64,000 nt of DNA from Acheta domesticus (lineage: Eukaryota; Arthropoda; Insecta; Orthoptera; Gryllidae). The position numbers and the translations under genes are program-made. Positions within the stretch are counted from its first letter, which is position 1. Every line of letters starts with the position of its first letter. The notes under the pieces were generated by a model. The model did not search any database and had not been told where the DNA came from. It saw only the letters and a program-made list of their open reading frames with translations. Location: the NCBI GenBank assembly GCA_031308135.1, contig JAHLJT010009419.1, positions 33,962,540-34,026,539 on the forward strand, written 5' to 3'. Below, piece by piece: positions 1 through 11,464 of this stretch.

Positions 1-513
1 CATTTGCTTTGACGACGTTGGCAGCACTGATGTTAACATATTTACGGGAACAATTGAAATTAATTTGAACAAGTGACGCCGGAGGGATATTTCATTTTAA
101 ATTTTATCCCTACGCCTAATACCGTATTTAAAAAAATAAATTTGCAAAATCTACGAACAGTATTGCCTTGGAACTCATTAAATTTGAAGAATTTTAAGTG
201 AAAACGGAGAAAACAAAACTGTGAGTAATGTTAGAGAATGAATGTACTTACGTTGTTATGTTTGACTTCTCACTTTTGCGTTTCTAAGTGTACAAATACT
301 GATTTCAATACAAAGACCGATTTTCAAATGAATGTGACCCATAACTTATTCATGTTAAACTTAACTAATACCTTATTCACGTAATCATAGAAAACAGTTG
401 TCTTTTAATATTTATTTAGATTCGCATACAAAACGATTAATAGAGCAATTGCAGAAGTGGAAGTGAACACAAATTGGGAATTTTAATCTCTTCAAAAATT
501 ATGGGAGAAAAAT
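1..513. other. AT-rich non-coding stretch
   Basis: No open frame, repeat or recognisable motif was seen here. Base composition is AT-rich, like most of the single-copy background in the window. Confidence 0.5.
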
Positions 514-984
514 ATGGAAGTGTTAAGCAGGAAAGGATCAAATGTAGATGTAGCTGATTTTGCGGCTGAATTTTCGGAAGTAATTGACAATGGTCTTATA
601 TTATGAATAGAGAATAACTCAGATGAACAGCTTATAGGTATCTTTGTGAATTATTGTGCAGAAATGCAACAAAAATGATAAATAATGTAGCTGTACTAAA
701 CCCTAACAATTCGCATCAATTCCCTCAAGTATTTTTACGGTGTTTATAATTTTGAAATTACAGTATTGCCGTATAGAGGTATCATACGCTATTGGATGTT
801 GGGATTTTTGAAGGGGAGTATAACATTATCAGCTACTACGATCCATTGGTCTGTCCAACGCCAGACACTGTAAGAATACATCTGAACGAGGTTATACGTC
901 AAGGAAATGAAGTTTGAAAGAAATTTTCAACACATGAAAATATTTTTAAAACCGTTTACAGCGTCAGTGATGCCACATTCAACT
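514..984 (+). pseudogene. Possible degraded coding remnant, unrecognised
   Basis: Two neighbouring stretches read like protein but are broken by stops. Positions 514-678 start with ATG and encode about 30 residues, a TGA at 604-606, then 23 more residues to a TGA-TAA pair. Positions 777-984 are open for about 45 codons, contain a TGA, and continue for about 20 more. The composition is mixed and non-repetitive, unlike the random short frames around it. I do not recognise the family. It could be a decayed transposon gene, a pseudogene exon, or chance. The evidence is the reading-frame pattern only. Confidence 0.2.
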
Positions 985-2897
985 AGTAAATATTATTTTG
1001 AACATTTAAATATCACACCACAAAGTACATACAGTATTAAACTGTAGTTATGGTATACAACGTAGGAGATATAATTTATCATAAAATATATTCATATTAT
1101 GAAATATCCTTCTATGTCTTCTACATTTTGTTTACCCTTACTAATATAATCTTAACGATCTACTTTAACTTAAGAAATCCCATTTGCCTCACAATTTATA
1201 TCTGTTCAGTTTCTCGTATAGAACGATGGTCAATATAGACACGTTTTACCTTCTCGATAACGTTATCAATCGTTCACGCTCTTTCACATCTAGCTTTTAA
1301 CAACTCAAGTTTTCATTCCAAGGATATTAATGAATCATGCATGTCGTCTGACGCTTCCACTTAACGAACGCGGACTGTGGATTCTGTCAAAACAACTCGA
1401 AAAAATCGACTTCTTTTAGACGATTAGCACTGTGGGGAGTGTCCTCGGTCGTTATGAATGAGCGCAATTTCTCATCGTCTATTTCCGCGAGAGGTCTATT
1501 TCAAGGGGAGGTGCCTGGAGCATCGTGAAACGGCGCGCAGCGGGCCTGCGGCATACATCACGCCTCACGTGTAGTATGAGAGTGACCTACGTAATTTGCC
1601 GGAAGGACTACGCTAAGCTCCGTTCGTAGTTAGGCGTGGGAAGCAGGAGAAGAAGAGAAGACGGCTTATCGCCCTTTTTGCAACTGTCGTTCGCGTCCAA
1701 GATTCCGCCTTTCTGAGGCGCACAGTGGTTCCAAAAGGTACAAAATAATTCAAAATGTTTTTTCGGGTGATTTTTAAACAAGCACTAAAACCGAAATTTC
1801 AAATGAAAATATTATGTGTAAATAAAAATGAAGAAGATAACTTCATATTTCACCAATATTTGTCAAAGATTTATGTTAATGTATACTTTTAACGTCCATC
1901 ACTACGGTAAATGATGTACAAAGAAAAGCAACATTGTTACTCAGTTACACAGAATATGACGGTATTAAAGGTTTCATGCAGTTACCCCGAATATAGACTC
2001 TACATATTTTTACTGAAAAATATGCTCATTTATTTCACGAGTTTACCGAGATCTATATACCATAATTCGATGAGTTCCAAATGGCTACAGAGGCATTATT
2101 TTGTCAGCCCTATTACCTGCGTAATGACCACTTCTATATACAAAAAAGCAACGCCTTTTGAAATTCAGCTTTTTCATAACTCTTTTATTAATACTACATA
2201 TTATTTACTTGTTTGTTCTTTGGTATTTTTGCCTTTGGCGCCTTCCCTCCTCCGTGTGGCCCAGTGTGCGGAGCGATGTCTGAGACCTCGCCGCCCGTTC
2301 CCTCGGGCGCACTTGGCTTCTGAGGCAGCGCAGATCACTTTCAAGCGCGTCATCTTCAGACGCTGCGACGCGGTCGCGCAGGTGTGCGAGCTCCGTCGTC
2401 CGCAGAGCGTTTCGTCCTCTGACGGGACCGAAACTCTTCACCTTTTCCTTTGAACAAGACCTGAGTGTACTGATGCATGTTCGAATTCTTTGTTATTTAT
2501 ATAGTTTTCCAATGAGTACGTATCAGAAAGATTGTGTTGTCGATTCAGTCTGAGTATGTTTTGTCGTGGAAATGACGCCGCTTTTCTCATGAGCTTCCTT
2601 TGAGTGGGTGGCATGCTTTTCGCGAACGCTTTCCGTGAGAAGGAAGTTATGTATCGGGCGTAGAAGAGCAGTGCTGTGAGAAGGAGTGAGCGGGTCGAGT
2701 CGAGGGGGCGGGGCGAACGGTACGAGGCAAATAGAGACAGGCGAGCGAAGCGGGATGTGCTGACTGGGACAGAAAGGGACATGTATCGATCGGAGTGTCC
2801 GGTTTAAGGGAGAGCACGTCGAGGTTGACATGGTGAGATCGGGACAGAGTGTAGCAGAGAGGAAAATGCAAGGGAAGGAACGTGGCAGGGAGGGGAG
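985..2897. other. Non-coding; AT-rich, becoming GC-rich after about 2230
   Basis: No supported gene. The 180-codon frame at 1911-2453 shows no recognisable domain and runs from AT-rich into GC-rich sequence, so it is not called. From about 2230 the sequence becomes GC-rich and leads into the minisatellite that follows. Confidence 0.45.
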
Positions 2898-3085
2898 TGC
2901 GGAGCGGGGAGAGCGGAGCGGGGAGAGCGGAGCGGGAAGAGCGGAGCGGGAAGAGCGGAGCGGGGAGAGCGGAGCGGGGAGAGCGGAGCGGGGAGAGCGG
3001 AGCGGGGAGAGCGGAGCGGGGAGAGCGGAGCGGGAAGAGCGGGGCGGGGAGAGCGGAGCGGGGAGAGCGGAGCGGGGACAGCGGA
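2898..3085 (+). repeat. 14-bp GC-rich minisatellite
   Basis: About 13 tandem copies of a 14-bp unit of the form GCGGAGCGGGGAGA, with A/G variants. Because 14 is not a multiple of three, all frames are open and give Gly/Arg/Glu/Ser-rich strings on one strand and Pro/Leu/Ser/Arg on the other. These are repeat translations, not genes. Confidence 0.9.
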
Positions 3086-4146
3086 GATAGGAGAGCGGGG
3101 CGGGATGAGTGGTGTAGGGCGAGCGATGCGGAACGTGACGGGACATGGCAGGTCGAGAAAGACGGGGCAGAAGCCATAGCGTAGCGTAACGGGATGTGAC
3201 GTAGCGGGGCGTTACGAGGCGGGGGCAGGGCGCAAAACGGGTAGGCATGACAGGAGCGGCGACGAGTCAATTGGTGCGGTCAGTGGCGGGCGGGACGCGA
3301 CGGGCCAGGTGAGCGCGACAGGGTTGTCCGCTGGAATCGGAGGAGCGCGCCCGGCTGGCGTCCACGCGGGAGCGAGGCGCGACGGGCTCCGGGGGCGAGC
3401 GGCCGGGCGTGGCCGGGTGGGCGGCGCGGCGCGAGTGGCGAGGCCGACAGATGTCTGGCGCCTGCCGTACGCCCAGAGGAAGGGCGGAGCGGGGCAAGGA
3501 GGGGTGGTGGGCGGTGGCAAGGGCAGGAGACGCGTGGAATGTGCATTGCCGAGATGAGCGCTCTGCAAAGGCGGAGAGCGACGGGTTCAGGAAGAAGAAG
3601 CTGTGGGATTTGGGAGTTCATTGTTCACTGGACCATTTCCCGCGTGGTAGACTTTCGAAGTCATATGCGAACACATGCGCATTGCGCGTTTTATTGAAAG
3701 TAGATGTTATTAAACATTTCAATCGCCGAAAACCAAGTCTGACGGAGTTTTCAATCCAATCAGCGCGACTAGACCCGTTTCCTGCAGCAGAGACTGAGGA
3801 AGTTTAATTTGAGAGAGATTGTGAATCTTAAGAAATTAATCAATCGTTCAGAGGGAGATGAAAGAAAGTTTTGGAAATTTAAAATAATCACTGTTCCTGA
3901 CTTGCACGCATACAAAGAATTCAAAATTGTCAAATAGTTTGTTAAAAGATGCGGATTGCAATAATAAACTCTATTGAACGTTAGCCAATATAAATGACTT
4001 TGGAAACATGCAAAGTAATGCACCATCAGACGTCATAAAATACTTAACATTTCAGGGATTTCAATAAAAATCCGAACTTCGGAGTGTCTATAAGCATACA
4101 ATACTCTTTTGGAATAAACAGTTTAATCCGATTTAATTCGATTAAA
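3086..4146. other. GC-rich flank, then AT-rich non-coding
   Basis: Up to about 3620 the sequence stays GC-rich and contains overlapping long frames on both strands, as expected when stop codons are rare. From about 3650 it returns to AT-rich background. No gene is supported. Confidence 0.45.
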
Positions 4147-4160
4147 CATTAAGAACAATT

Positions 4161-4276
4161 GGATGATCTTGGCTGCCCGGGTGACGCCGCGTCGAAGGCT
4201 ATGTTACCGACGTTTCGACCATCTTATCGACAGCCAAGCTCATTCACATGACTCCGGCCGCGGAAGCCTACGACTT
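4161..4276. mobile_element. Short interspersed element with a 14-bp TSD
   Basis: A 116-bp insert is bounded by the direct repeat CATTAAGAACAATT at 4147-4160 and 4277-4290, a perfect 14-bp target-site duplication. The insert contains a motif series (GGCTG-CCGGGTGACGCC, then GACGTTTCGACCA) that recurs at 12410-12499 and about 61340-61430. The length and TSD suggest a very short SINE-like element mobilised by a LINE. The insert also has short inverted ends (CTTGGCTG and CAGCCAAG). Confidence 0.75.
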
Positions 4277-4345
4277 CATTAAGAACAATTTAACAATGGC
4301 GGAGAGAAATGCTGCTTCACTATAGTGCGATTATTTTCACTCTGC

Positions 4346-4538
4346 CCTTCAAGCCACTATGGCCACGATGGAATACCTCACGGCATTTCGCGTCTTCCTC
4401 CCTCATGCCGCTAGAAGGCGGATGTTCGCAAACACTGCTTGATACGGTCGCGATCATGCGGTATCTGGCGTCACGACTCCGAACGTCTCAAAATACCGTG
4501 ACATATTCCATCGTGATGATGGGCCTTGAGGGCCAAAG
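4346..4538. mobile_element. Palindromic foldback element, copy C
   Basis: The two halves are imperfect inverted copies of each other, centred near 4440. The outward motif CACGATGGAATA on the left is matched by TATTCCATCGTG on the right. Related copies lie at 39300-39555 and 39585-39750. No protein is encoded; the element is probably a non-autonomous foldback or MITE. Confidence 0.65.
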
Positions 4539-4634
4539 TTAGAAAAATCGCAGTATACTTCCTCTGACCCGTATTCCGTCGGCACGCCAGCTCAGCCCCT
4601 CCGTCTTTGGGTCTCAGGGCCCGGTCGGTCGCAC

Positions 4635-5097
4635 CGGGGCGGGGCGGGGCGGGCGGGGCGGGCGGGGCGGAGCGGGGCGGGGCGGGGCGGGCGGGGTGGG
4701 CGGAGCGGGCGGAGCGGGCGGAGCGGGGGCGGGGCGGGGCGGGCGGGGCGGGCGGGGCGGGCGGGGCGGGCGGGGCGGGCGGGGCGGGCGGAGCGGGGCG
4801 GGGCGGGCGGAGCGGGGCGGGGCGGGCGGAGCGGGGCGGGGCGGGCGGAGCGGGGCGGGGCGGGCGGAGCGGGGCGGGGCGGGCGGGGCGGGGGCGGGCG
4901 GAGCGGGGCGGGGCGGGCGGAGCGGGGCGGGGCGGGCGGAGCGGGGCGGGGCGGGCGGAGCGGAGCGGGGCGGGCGGAGCGGGGCGGGGCGGGCGGAGCG
5001 GGGCGGGGCGGGCGGAGCGGGGCGGGGCGGGGTGCGGGCGGTGTGGGGGCGGTGTGGGGGCGGGGAGGGGCGGGGCGGGGAGGGGCGGGGCGGGGGC
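4635..5097 (+). repeat. 19-bp G-rich minisatellite
   Basis: Tandem copies of a 19-bp unit, roughly GCGGGGCGGGGCGGGCGGA, with shorter GGGGC-GGGC variants at the edges. Nearly every unit holds several GGGG runs and GGGCGG boxes. The plus strand could therefore form G-quadruplexes and bind Sp1-type factors. The 297- and 178-codon frames across it are translations of the repeat. Confidence 0.9.
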
Positions 5098-5400
5098 CGG
5101 CCGCAGCTTCTCAAGGCGGCCGCTGTCTCCGCCGGCTTATCCGCGCACATCGCCGCGCCGGCGGGGGGGCCGTGGGGCAGGGGCTACGCGCTGTTGCTGC
5201 CACTCAGCCGGCGCCGGAGGCCGCGCGCCGATAAGAGCTCACCCGGATAATCATCGCGCGCTCCGCCGGCCACGGCCCCCGCGGCGCGGAGCGCTTTTAT
5301 CACCCGGCGCTCACGCCCGGTCGGACAGGCATCCGCCCGCTCCCTGCGGACACTGCGTCTCGCACAGACACGCCGACATGGAAACTTATCCGCAATTGGA
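5098..5400. promoter_or_regulatory. CpG-rich segment with clustered GATA motifs
   Basis: This block is CpG-rich and directly follows the G-rich minisatellite. It holds five GATA-core matches: CTTATCC at 5136, GATAAG at 5230, GGATAAT at 5245, TTATC at 5297 and CTTATCC at 5385. The string GCGCTTTTATCACC at about 5292 recurs near 6297 in another CpG-rich patch. It might be an enhancer or a promoter island. No transcript can be assigned, so function is inference from motif density. Confidence 0.25.
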
Positions 5401-5876
5401 CGGTGTTATGCATCAACCGGCTATGCGACATCTTACAAGTTTTGAGATATTCGTGTTCAAAGCTTTTATTACATTTTCAGCTCTAAAAACTGTAATTTAA
5501 TTATTTCATTCGTTGAAGCGCCAAACTACACAAATATGAGTGGAAAATCTGGTGCTTACCTGCATAATGTGAAATTAAGAACAGCAGATTTGAAGATCTA
5601 GGTTTATAGCCGGTTGTTGCGAAACATAAAATCCCTTATGTGACTCATAGCGTTTATATTTTTCATTAATTATAAGGCTATTTTTACTGATCTGGCACCA
5701 AAATTTTGCGTATACTTAGAACATGGTCCACTGCAAATGATGGCGTCCATATCTCATTTTTTTTCTTTCAAAATTGCACTTAGCCGGTTGATGCATAACA
5801 TCGACCAATTGTAAATTGTGCGCACTAAAACAAGTTCTTTATTTTTCGTAATTCTATAGTGTTTATCATAGGTAAT
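5401..5876. other. Non-coding, nothing recognised
   Basis: AT-rich background with no repeat family or credible reading frame. Confidence 0.45.
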
Positions 5877-5963
5877 ACCACGAGTGCTTTGGAAATTATC
5901 GATAAATCCACGACTCGCGAAGCGAAGAGAGGATTTATCGAGAATTTCCAAAGCACGAGTGGT
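5877..5963. mobile_element. Hairpin MITE, 87 bp
   Basis: Two 33-bp arms (5877-5909 and 5931-5963) are inverted copies with about three mismatches around a 21-bp loop. The arms contain GTGCTTTGGAAATT and its complement. The 156-codon minus-strand frame over this site reads through the hairpin and is not a gene. Confidence 0.75.
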
Positions 5964-6412
5964 CTTTAATAGGTCTCCTAAGATGGATGGGCCAGGACTT
6001 ATGACTGACCAGGAGGGAGAAGCAGTAAAAATAATCGGATAGAATAAGCGGTCAACTTTTGAGAGGCGCCGCCCTGATACGGGCCTTTTGTATATATAGA
6101 GAAACACTATTGGTTTTAATTTCACAAGTGGAATCGTCGATTTAACGTAACCGGAAGAACAAACAACCAATCTGAGCGGCCGGCTTTCGTTAAGGATTAT
6201 CAGTACTGCGTCCGTTAAGAACAATCAAAACAAATGAGCGGCGGCGGCGACATACACGGCGCGGGCGGCGGAGAACGGAAGGGAGCCACACGGCGCGCTT
6301 TTATCACCTGGCACATTTTTGTTCATGTTTCATGGAAAATTGTAAATACCTTAGCCACATCTGTGTCATAGTCTGTTAAACGATTTTGATCCTTTTTCTG
6401 AATTCTGATTGA
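5964..6412. other. Non-coding with a CpG-rich patch at 6238-6310
   Basis: Mostly unremarkable. The patch at 6238-6310 is GGC-rich and carries GCGCTTTTATCACC, shared with the CpG-rich segment at 5290-5305. Confidence 0.4.
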
Positions 6413-6524
6413 TAGTTGTAGGTGTTTGGGAGGTGGCGGTGACCTCCTCCCGCTGGCTGGCGAGATCCGGCGCGAACATACCCGGCGCCTTGAGGGGTTT
6501 CCTCAGCCAGACATCTATAGAAGA
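6413..6524 (-). mobile_element. SINE family B, part 1 (split by a MITE)
   Basis: Similar to the segment at about 53020-53100: a GGTGATCTTCCCCC-type string, then an AGATC-x-GCG string, then a GGGGTTTTCC-type string. The match stops at the inverted repeat that starts at 6525 and resumes after 6966, so this is the 3'-proximal part of an interrupted element. Confidence 0.6.
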
Positions 6525-6966
6525 ATTCACGTAAGAACAAGCAAAAGTGACAGTTCGCTAAACAAGTGAACATCACATGTAATTCAGAGAAGTATCCCTC
6601 CGCCGCGGCAGCTGTTCAGAAACACGTGCACCAATACGCACCTTACATTCAAGACTCGGTTTTAAAATAAACATAATACTTATCACGCAAAAAGTAAATT
6701 CCATACAATGTGTATAAAAGAAATAAATTTTTACAGAAGAGCACATAGCACAGCACTTCCTAATTTCAATTATATTTCGTGGTGCACTATATTTTCGTCG
6801 GACGAGGACATCACAAAAGGAAGCGTTGAAACCATTTACAAGTTAGCCAACTGCAAACGAACGAATCGAGGAAGGAGAATTCAATGGGATCAAGGACACA
6901 ACGACCACAGAACCTTCGGTTATGTTTCCAGCACTAGCTGTCAAAATTGCTTGTTCTTACATGAAT
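6525..6966. mobile_element. MITE nested inside a SINE, 442 bp
   Basis: Terminal inverted repeats of about 29 bp with three mismatches: left ATTCACGTAAGAACAAGCAA, right arm the inverse of ATTCATGTAAGAACAAGCAA. The interior has no transposase and only a short frame at 6708-7004. It interrupts SINE family B, so it is younger than that copy. I could not identify a clear TSD. Confidence 0.75.
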
Positions 6967-7250
6967 CTCTCTTTACCGCCAGCGGGAGCCGGGAGAAGCT
7001 CTAAGCTCCCGACTGGTTTCCCGACAAGTGTAGTAGTGTAGTAAACGTAAGTGACTACACGTAAGAAGTAACGTAAGTGACAAGTAAGTGACACGTAGTG
7101 AAGTACACGTACGTGACACGTAAGAAAAGGAGAAGGACGAGAAAGGAAAGATAGAGCGGGGTTTGTGACCCGTTTGATAGGGTACTGCTCCGGTATTTCC
7201 CTGATGTTGATCGCGGAAACCATGGAAAACCACTGATCACAGCAACCGGC
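6967..7250 (-). mobile_element. SINE family B, part 2
   Basis: Continues the family B element: GCTCTAAGCTC-CGACTGGT, then the GTAAGTGACA-rich stretch, then GTACTGCTCCGG and GGAAAACCACTGATCA, matching 53140-53306 and 29900-30070 in order. The minus-strand orientation is inferred from the tail position in the full copies. The GTAAGTGAC motif is locally duplicated several times here. Confidence 0.6.
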
Positions 7251-8191
7251 CGTTGGAATTCTCCTCCAGACAGCGACTGTTCTCGACCTAGCTCTCTAGC
7301 TAGTGCCGAAAATTCTGCCACCGTCGGGACCCAAACCCTAGAACCTTCTAGTCAGAGGCACTGCAGTGACATCAATTGGTGTCCTGGGTCGGTGATGATC
7401 ACTTCGAATAAGGCTGTTCTAGTCAATATAACTTTCTCTGTGATTTTTAAGAATGTTGTGTAAAATAACATGAACGGTAATACTCGTATTATGTATCTCA
7501 TGTAAAATTTGTAATAATTTCTTCGAATTGCTTTTATTTCTTTTTGACAAGAAATCAATGAGATTTCAAGAAAGAGTTTCAAGAGAAAATGTTGTTCATC
7601 AAAATACAAGGTACGCAAATCGCACAGCTCTTTCTACAGGTCACGTGTCTTCCAATCACTTCGTACCGAATTCTTGGAAACTGATTTTTTTCGGACAAAT
7701 TTATGCGGGGTACACTTTTTATAAGTAGTCAAGAACCACGACCGCAATTATTTTCCATTTTTCTGCCAAATTATTCTACGAGCCAACTACAGAATAATTC
7801 CCGTCAAGTTTGAAGCATTATGTGAGAATATGCATCATCCTGTTTACATTCCTAACGTGCTCAGAATGTTTCAAATAAAACAGATAAAATTATTATTTTC
7901 CATCAGATGCCCGCTTGGCCACGATTATTTTGTATTAAAAATAATTATTATAAATTCTACAAATATTTTCTCAGCTCTATTCTGGAATATCTAAAATTAT
8001 TCAAGAAAAGTCGTATCTTGTAAAGACACTCCTAATATAAAAGTTAAATCGATTAACAAAATCAAAGTTTAGTAATTCTTTAAATGTTCAACTGATACAC
8101 TTTTACAGAATGGTCGTTATTTCCCATCATAAATATTTGGATATTTAGTACCGTAAAAAAATGAATATTATTTGAAGATTAAGAATGTAGT
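7251..8191. other. Non-coding AT-rich stretch
   Basis: No gene or repeat family recognised. Confidence 0.4.
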
Positions 8192-8928
8192 CAGGGTTGG
8201 GGAAAATACTTTAAATTTAGTATTTTAACACTTCGCTAAAATACTTTATATATATTTAAATATATAAACAAAATACATTAGTACTTGATGTACTACATAC
8301 ATACGTATTTAAAATACTTGAAATACCAAAAATACTGTAAATGTATAATAATTTTATATTACATATATTTTTTATTGCAACAATATATCGTAATTGTCAA
8401 TTACAGTAAGTTAGTAATTGACTCTCATACACATTTCTGAACAATAACTACTGTAATGTATTGTAACCATATGCATAAACTTTTTCAAATATAAAATGAC
8501 ATCGAAAATATCATCAATTGGCGTTGATGAACATAAAATAAAGTTATAACGAATGAACGCTCTTTTTTATTGCCGGATAATTGTTCAGAATTTTAATGAT
8601 TTAGATTTATCATTCAAAATTGAAGAGATTCCAAGTTCAAAAGCTGAAAGGAGCTTTGATTTCTGTTTCAATGAGGTGTATTGACTAGCGGAATCAAACA
8701 AAAAGAAACTATCCTCGTTTTAAAATATCTTCTTCTTCATCTGTATTTAAAGTATTTTAACGTTTTCTTTTTTTCAAATCAATACACCTACTTTATGTAT
8801 TTAAATACATCTCTAAAATACATGCCCAAAAAATTCAAAAATACAGTTTCTCAAATACAAAATTTATTTCAAATACAAATTTCAAATACGTATTTCAAAT
8901 ACAAGTATTTAAATACTGCCCAACCCTG
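8192..8928. mobile_element. Non-autonomous hAT-type element, 737 bp
   Basis: Ends are CAGGGTTGGGG on the left and CCCAACCCTG on the right, a terminal pattern typical of hAT elements. The flanking 8-mers AATGTAGT and AACATAGT differ by two transitions and probably are a decayed 8-bp TSD. The interior is AT-rich and packed with AAATAC/GTATTT subterminal motifs, a common hAT layout. No transposase frame is present; the 82-codon frame at 8681-8929 is low complexity. Confidence 0.8.
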
Positions 8929-11009
8929 AACATAGTATTAAAATAGAAATTTGTGTCATGCGCTGAAGACATTTCGCGAGGTATTATTTTCAAGCTTAGC
9001 CGACTGGCGCCACGGAAGGAGATAAGTATCTCCATTCCGGGAGCATCACTTGAAATACTCTGCGGTTGCAAAACTTTCCTTGTAAAACAAGATAATACAA
9101 GATTTGTTGTATGTTTTACAAGTCAGTTTGAGTAGTCTGTTTAAAATAAAATGTAAGACGTACTGTTTCAAACAAAGAAAGATAATGTTTTCCCGTCGTA
9201 CTGCATGGTGAATCCCAATATATCTATGTAGTGTTTACCATTTCAGAACAGTGAAAGTTTATTAATTGGTTTATTTTTCATTATTTTTTTGTGAACTTCT
9301 CACAATATAGAGATAAAGTTGTTAAACTCCCATTCTTTGAATATGGAGTATACTTTAAAAGAGAAGTTATGAACTAAAACCGGTTTTGCTAGAGTAGAAA
9401 TACTGACAGATAAAAATCAATTATAAATTGTACTCCACATCGCATTTGCTGAACATTCTTTATCGAATACATATTTAAATTACTATGCTATTCTATTTTA
9501 AACCTTTTGGAGACAGACAGTTGATCAAAACATTAAGCGTGTCCACGGTCATAAATATCCACAATTCGTCTCACACTAAAAAAATGCATTGAATAGGGAC
9601 TCACATTCTATTCCAAATTATACATATTGTACCACATGAAGCCAGTTTATGCTACAGCTTTGCTGATGCTGAAGAAATCATCTTGAAAATCGTAATTTTG
9701 GAGGTAAGTTAAGAAGTATATTTCAAACATAGTCGTTATATAGAGTACAACACAGTTTGACCGCGAAATAAACGACTCAAAAGCAAACAGTCCAACAAAA
9801 TGAGAATTGTCACTTTTTGACCACCGATGGCGTGATAATAAGTTCACGAAAAAAGTGTTCTTAAATACCTTTCTTCATGTATTTCCAGCGTGGTATACAA
9901 ATATAATTCCAATAGGTTGTCTTTCAACTACAATAAAAACACACAAAAAAGCGACAAGTTACCAAACTGTTGAAATAATTTTTGACATCCGTGTATGCCA
10001 CATTGAAATTCTGTTGATACGCAGGGTCAGTCTCGAGATGGCCATTGCGTCGCCGCGGCCCATGAGAATATACAACAATGAGAATATACGTTCAGGTTTT
10101 GAAAGTAATTAATTAAACCTCGGGAAGAATTTATTAAACCTTGATCCCAAAAATATTACCTTTGTTTTCTCTTCGTACAGTAATGAAGTAAGGTTTAAGA
10201 GATGAAAAAAATCATGTTGTCTAGAAAAAGAGAAAATTACGTCAGTCGTACATCTTTTCCATAATATCACAACTTCAGCAATCAGGACCAGTTCAGATCT
10301 ACTCTCTATTAAATTATAAAATCCATTAATATATTTAATAGTTATAAGACGACACAAATATTCTAGGTGAATAATTATTGTTTTTTTCACGCAATCAGGC
10401 AAAAAGTCATTCACACTGAATAAAAAGTGATTGCCTGAGCTTTGAGAGCAAAATTGACATTTCTACCAAGAAACCAACCGCGTTCTATGAAGCTATTCAA
10501 GGTCGGTAGCAACTAGTTGCAGAAAACAAAATTCCATTTTCAAACAAACAAACAAAGAACGTCTAAAGGACATTCATCCACGTTCATTAACTCACGATTA
10601 CTCTAGTGGACGTATTCATAAGATTTTTTACGTAAGTTTTTGGAAATGGATCGTAGTTGAAAACGGTTCTTTTGAATCCTAGATCATCAAAACCCATTGA
10701 TTTCTTCAAAAGTTATAGGGTTGTTTACGATAACTTCACGATAAAAAACATACTGTCCTCCCTCAGCGATTTCTGATAAAAATAGCAAAATATATAAATA
10801 AATAAAAGGTTGGTAAGTAAACAGAAAGAGAATGCCTTAGTCGTCAGAATAAAATTTTTATACAAAACACCTTGAATCTTTGTGATACTGAGTAGCTAAT
10901 TGCAACAAAAATAAATCCAAAAAAATATAAGCAAAAAGTCTGAAAAGAAAGAGAATACATTATTAGGGATATTGGTTTAGTGGTGAAATGTCGTTGGCAT
11001 TTAAAATTA
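8929..11009. other. Non-coding AT-rich stretch, about 2 kb
   Basis: I see no recognisable gene, tandem repeat or transposon end here. Open frames are short and without domain features. Confidence 0.4.
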
Positions 11010-11144
11010 AATGATCACAGGTGTTGTCATTACCAACAATGTTATTTATTTTGAATATAATGTTTTTAACACAAATTTTAATACATTATTTTGTATATAA
11101 TGTATATAATAACATTGTTGGTAGTGACAACACCTGTGATCATT
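11010..11144. mobile_element. Palindromic MITE, 135 bp
   Basis: 37-bp terminal inverted repeats (11010-11046 and 11108-11144) with a single mismatch, starting AATGATCACAGGTGTTGTCA. The 61-bp core is AT-rich. Near-identity of the arms suggests recent activity or hairpin-mediated homogenisation. Confidence 0.85.
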
Positions 11145-11189
11145 CTTAGGTAGCAAAACTGATATGCTAAATACACCGACGCCTTGTGT

Positions 11190-11460
11190 GAGGCTGAGAC
11201 AATCCAGCGTCGGCAGCAGCTAGTTGCAGCAACGAGCTCGGAGCTTGACGTGACGGCCGCGACTCGGAGACCAAGAAAAGAACAGCGCCGCCGGCAAAAA
11301 GAAGGCGGTCGCGTTGAGCGAGGGACGCAGGCAGCTGAGCCGGCGGCAAAAAGGCGACGGCGGCGGCGGCGGCGGCGGCGACGCCAGAGGCGGAGGCGGT
11401 GGCGGCAACGACGGCGGCGACGGAGAGAATTTGTGGCCCCCGCGCGCCGAACAGACAGGC
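11190..11460 (+). repeat. CGG-rich low-complexity tract
   Basis: Degenerate CGG/CGA trinucleotide sequence, densest at 11350-11425. All six frames are open because stop codons are rare, giving Arg-rich or Gly-rich translations that are not genes. Confidence 0.75.
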
Positions 11461-11464
11461 GACA

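Noticed and set aside
1911..2453. 180-codon frame
   Set aside because: No domain, crosses a sharp composition boundary, and lacks splice or repeat support.
4607..5500. 297- and 178-codon frames over the G-rich minisatellite
   Set aside because: Translation of a 19-bp repeat (Gly/Ala/Arg or Pro/Ala/Arg strings) with no non-repeat protein domain.
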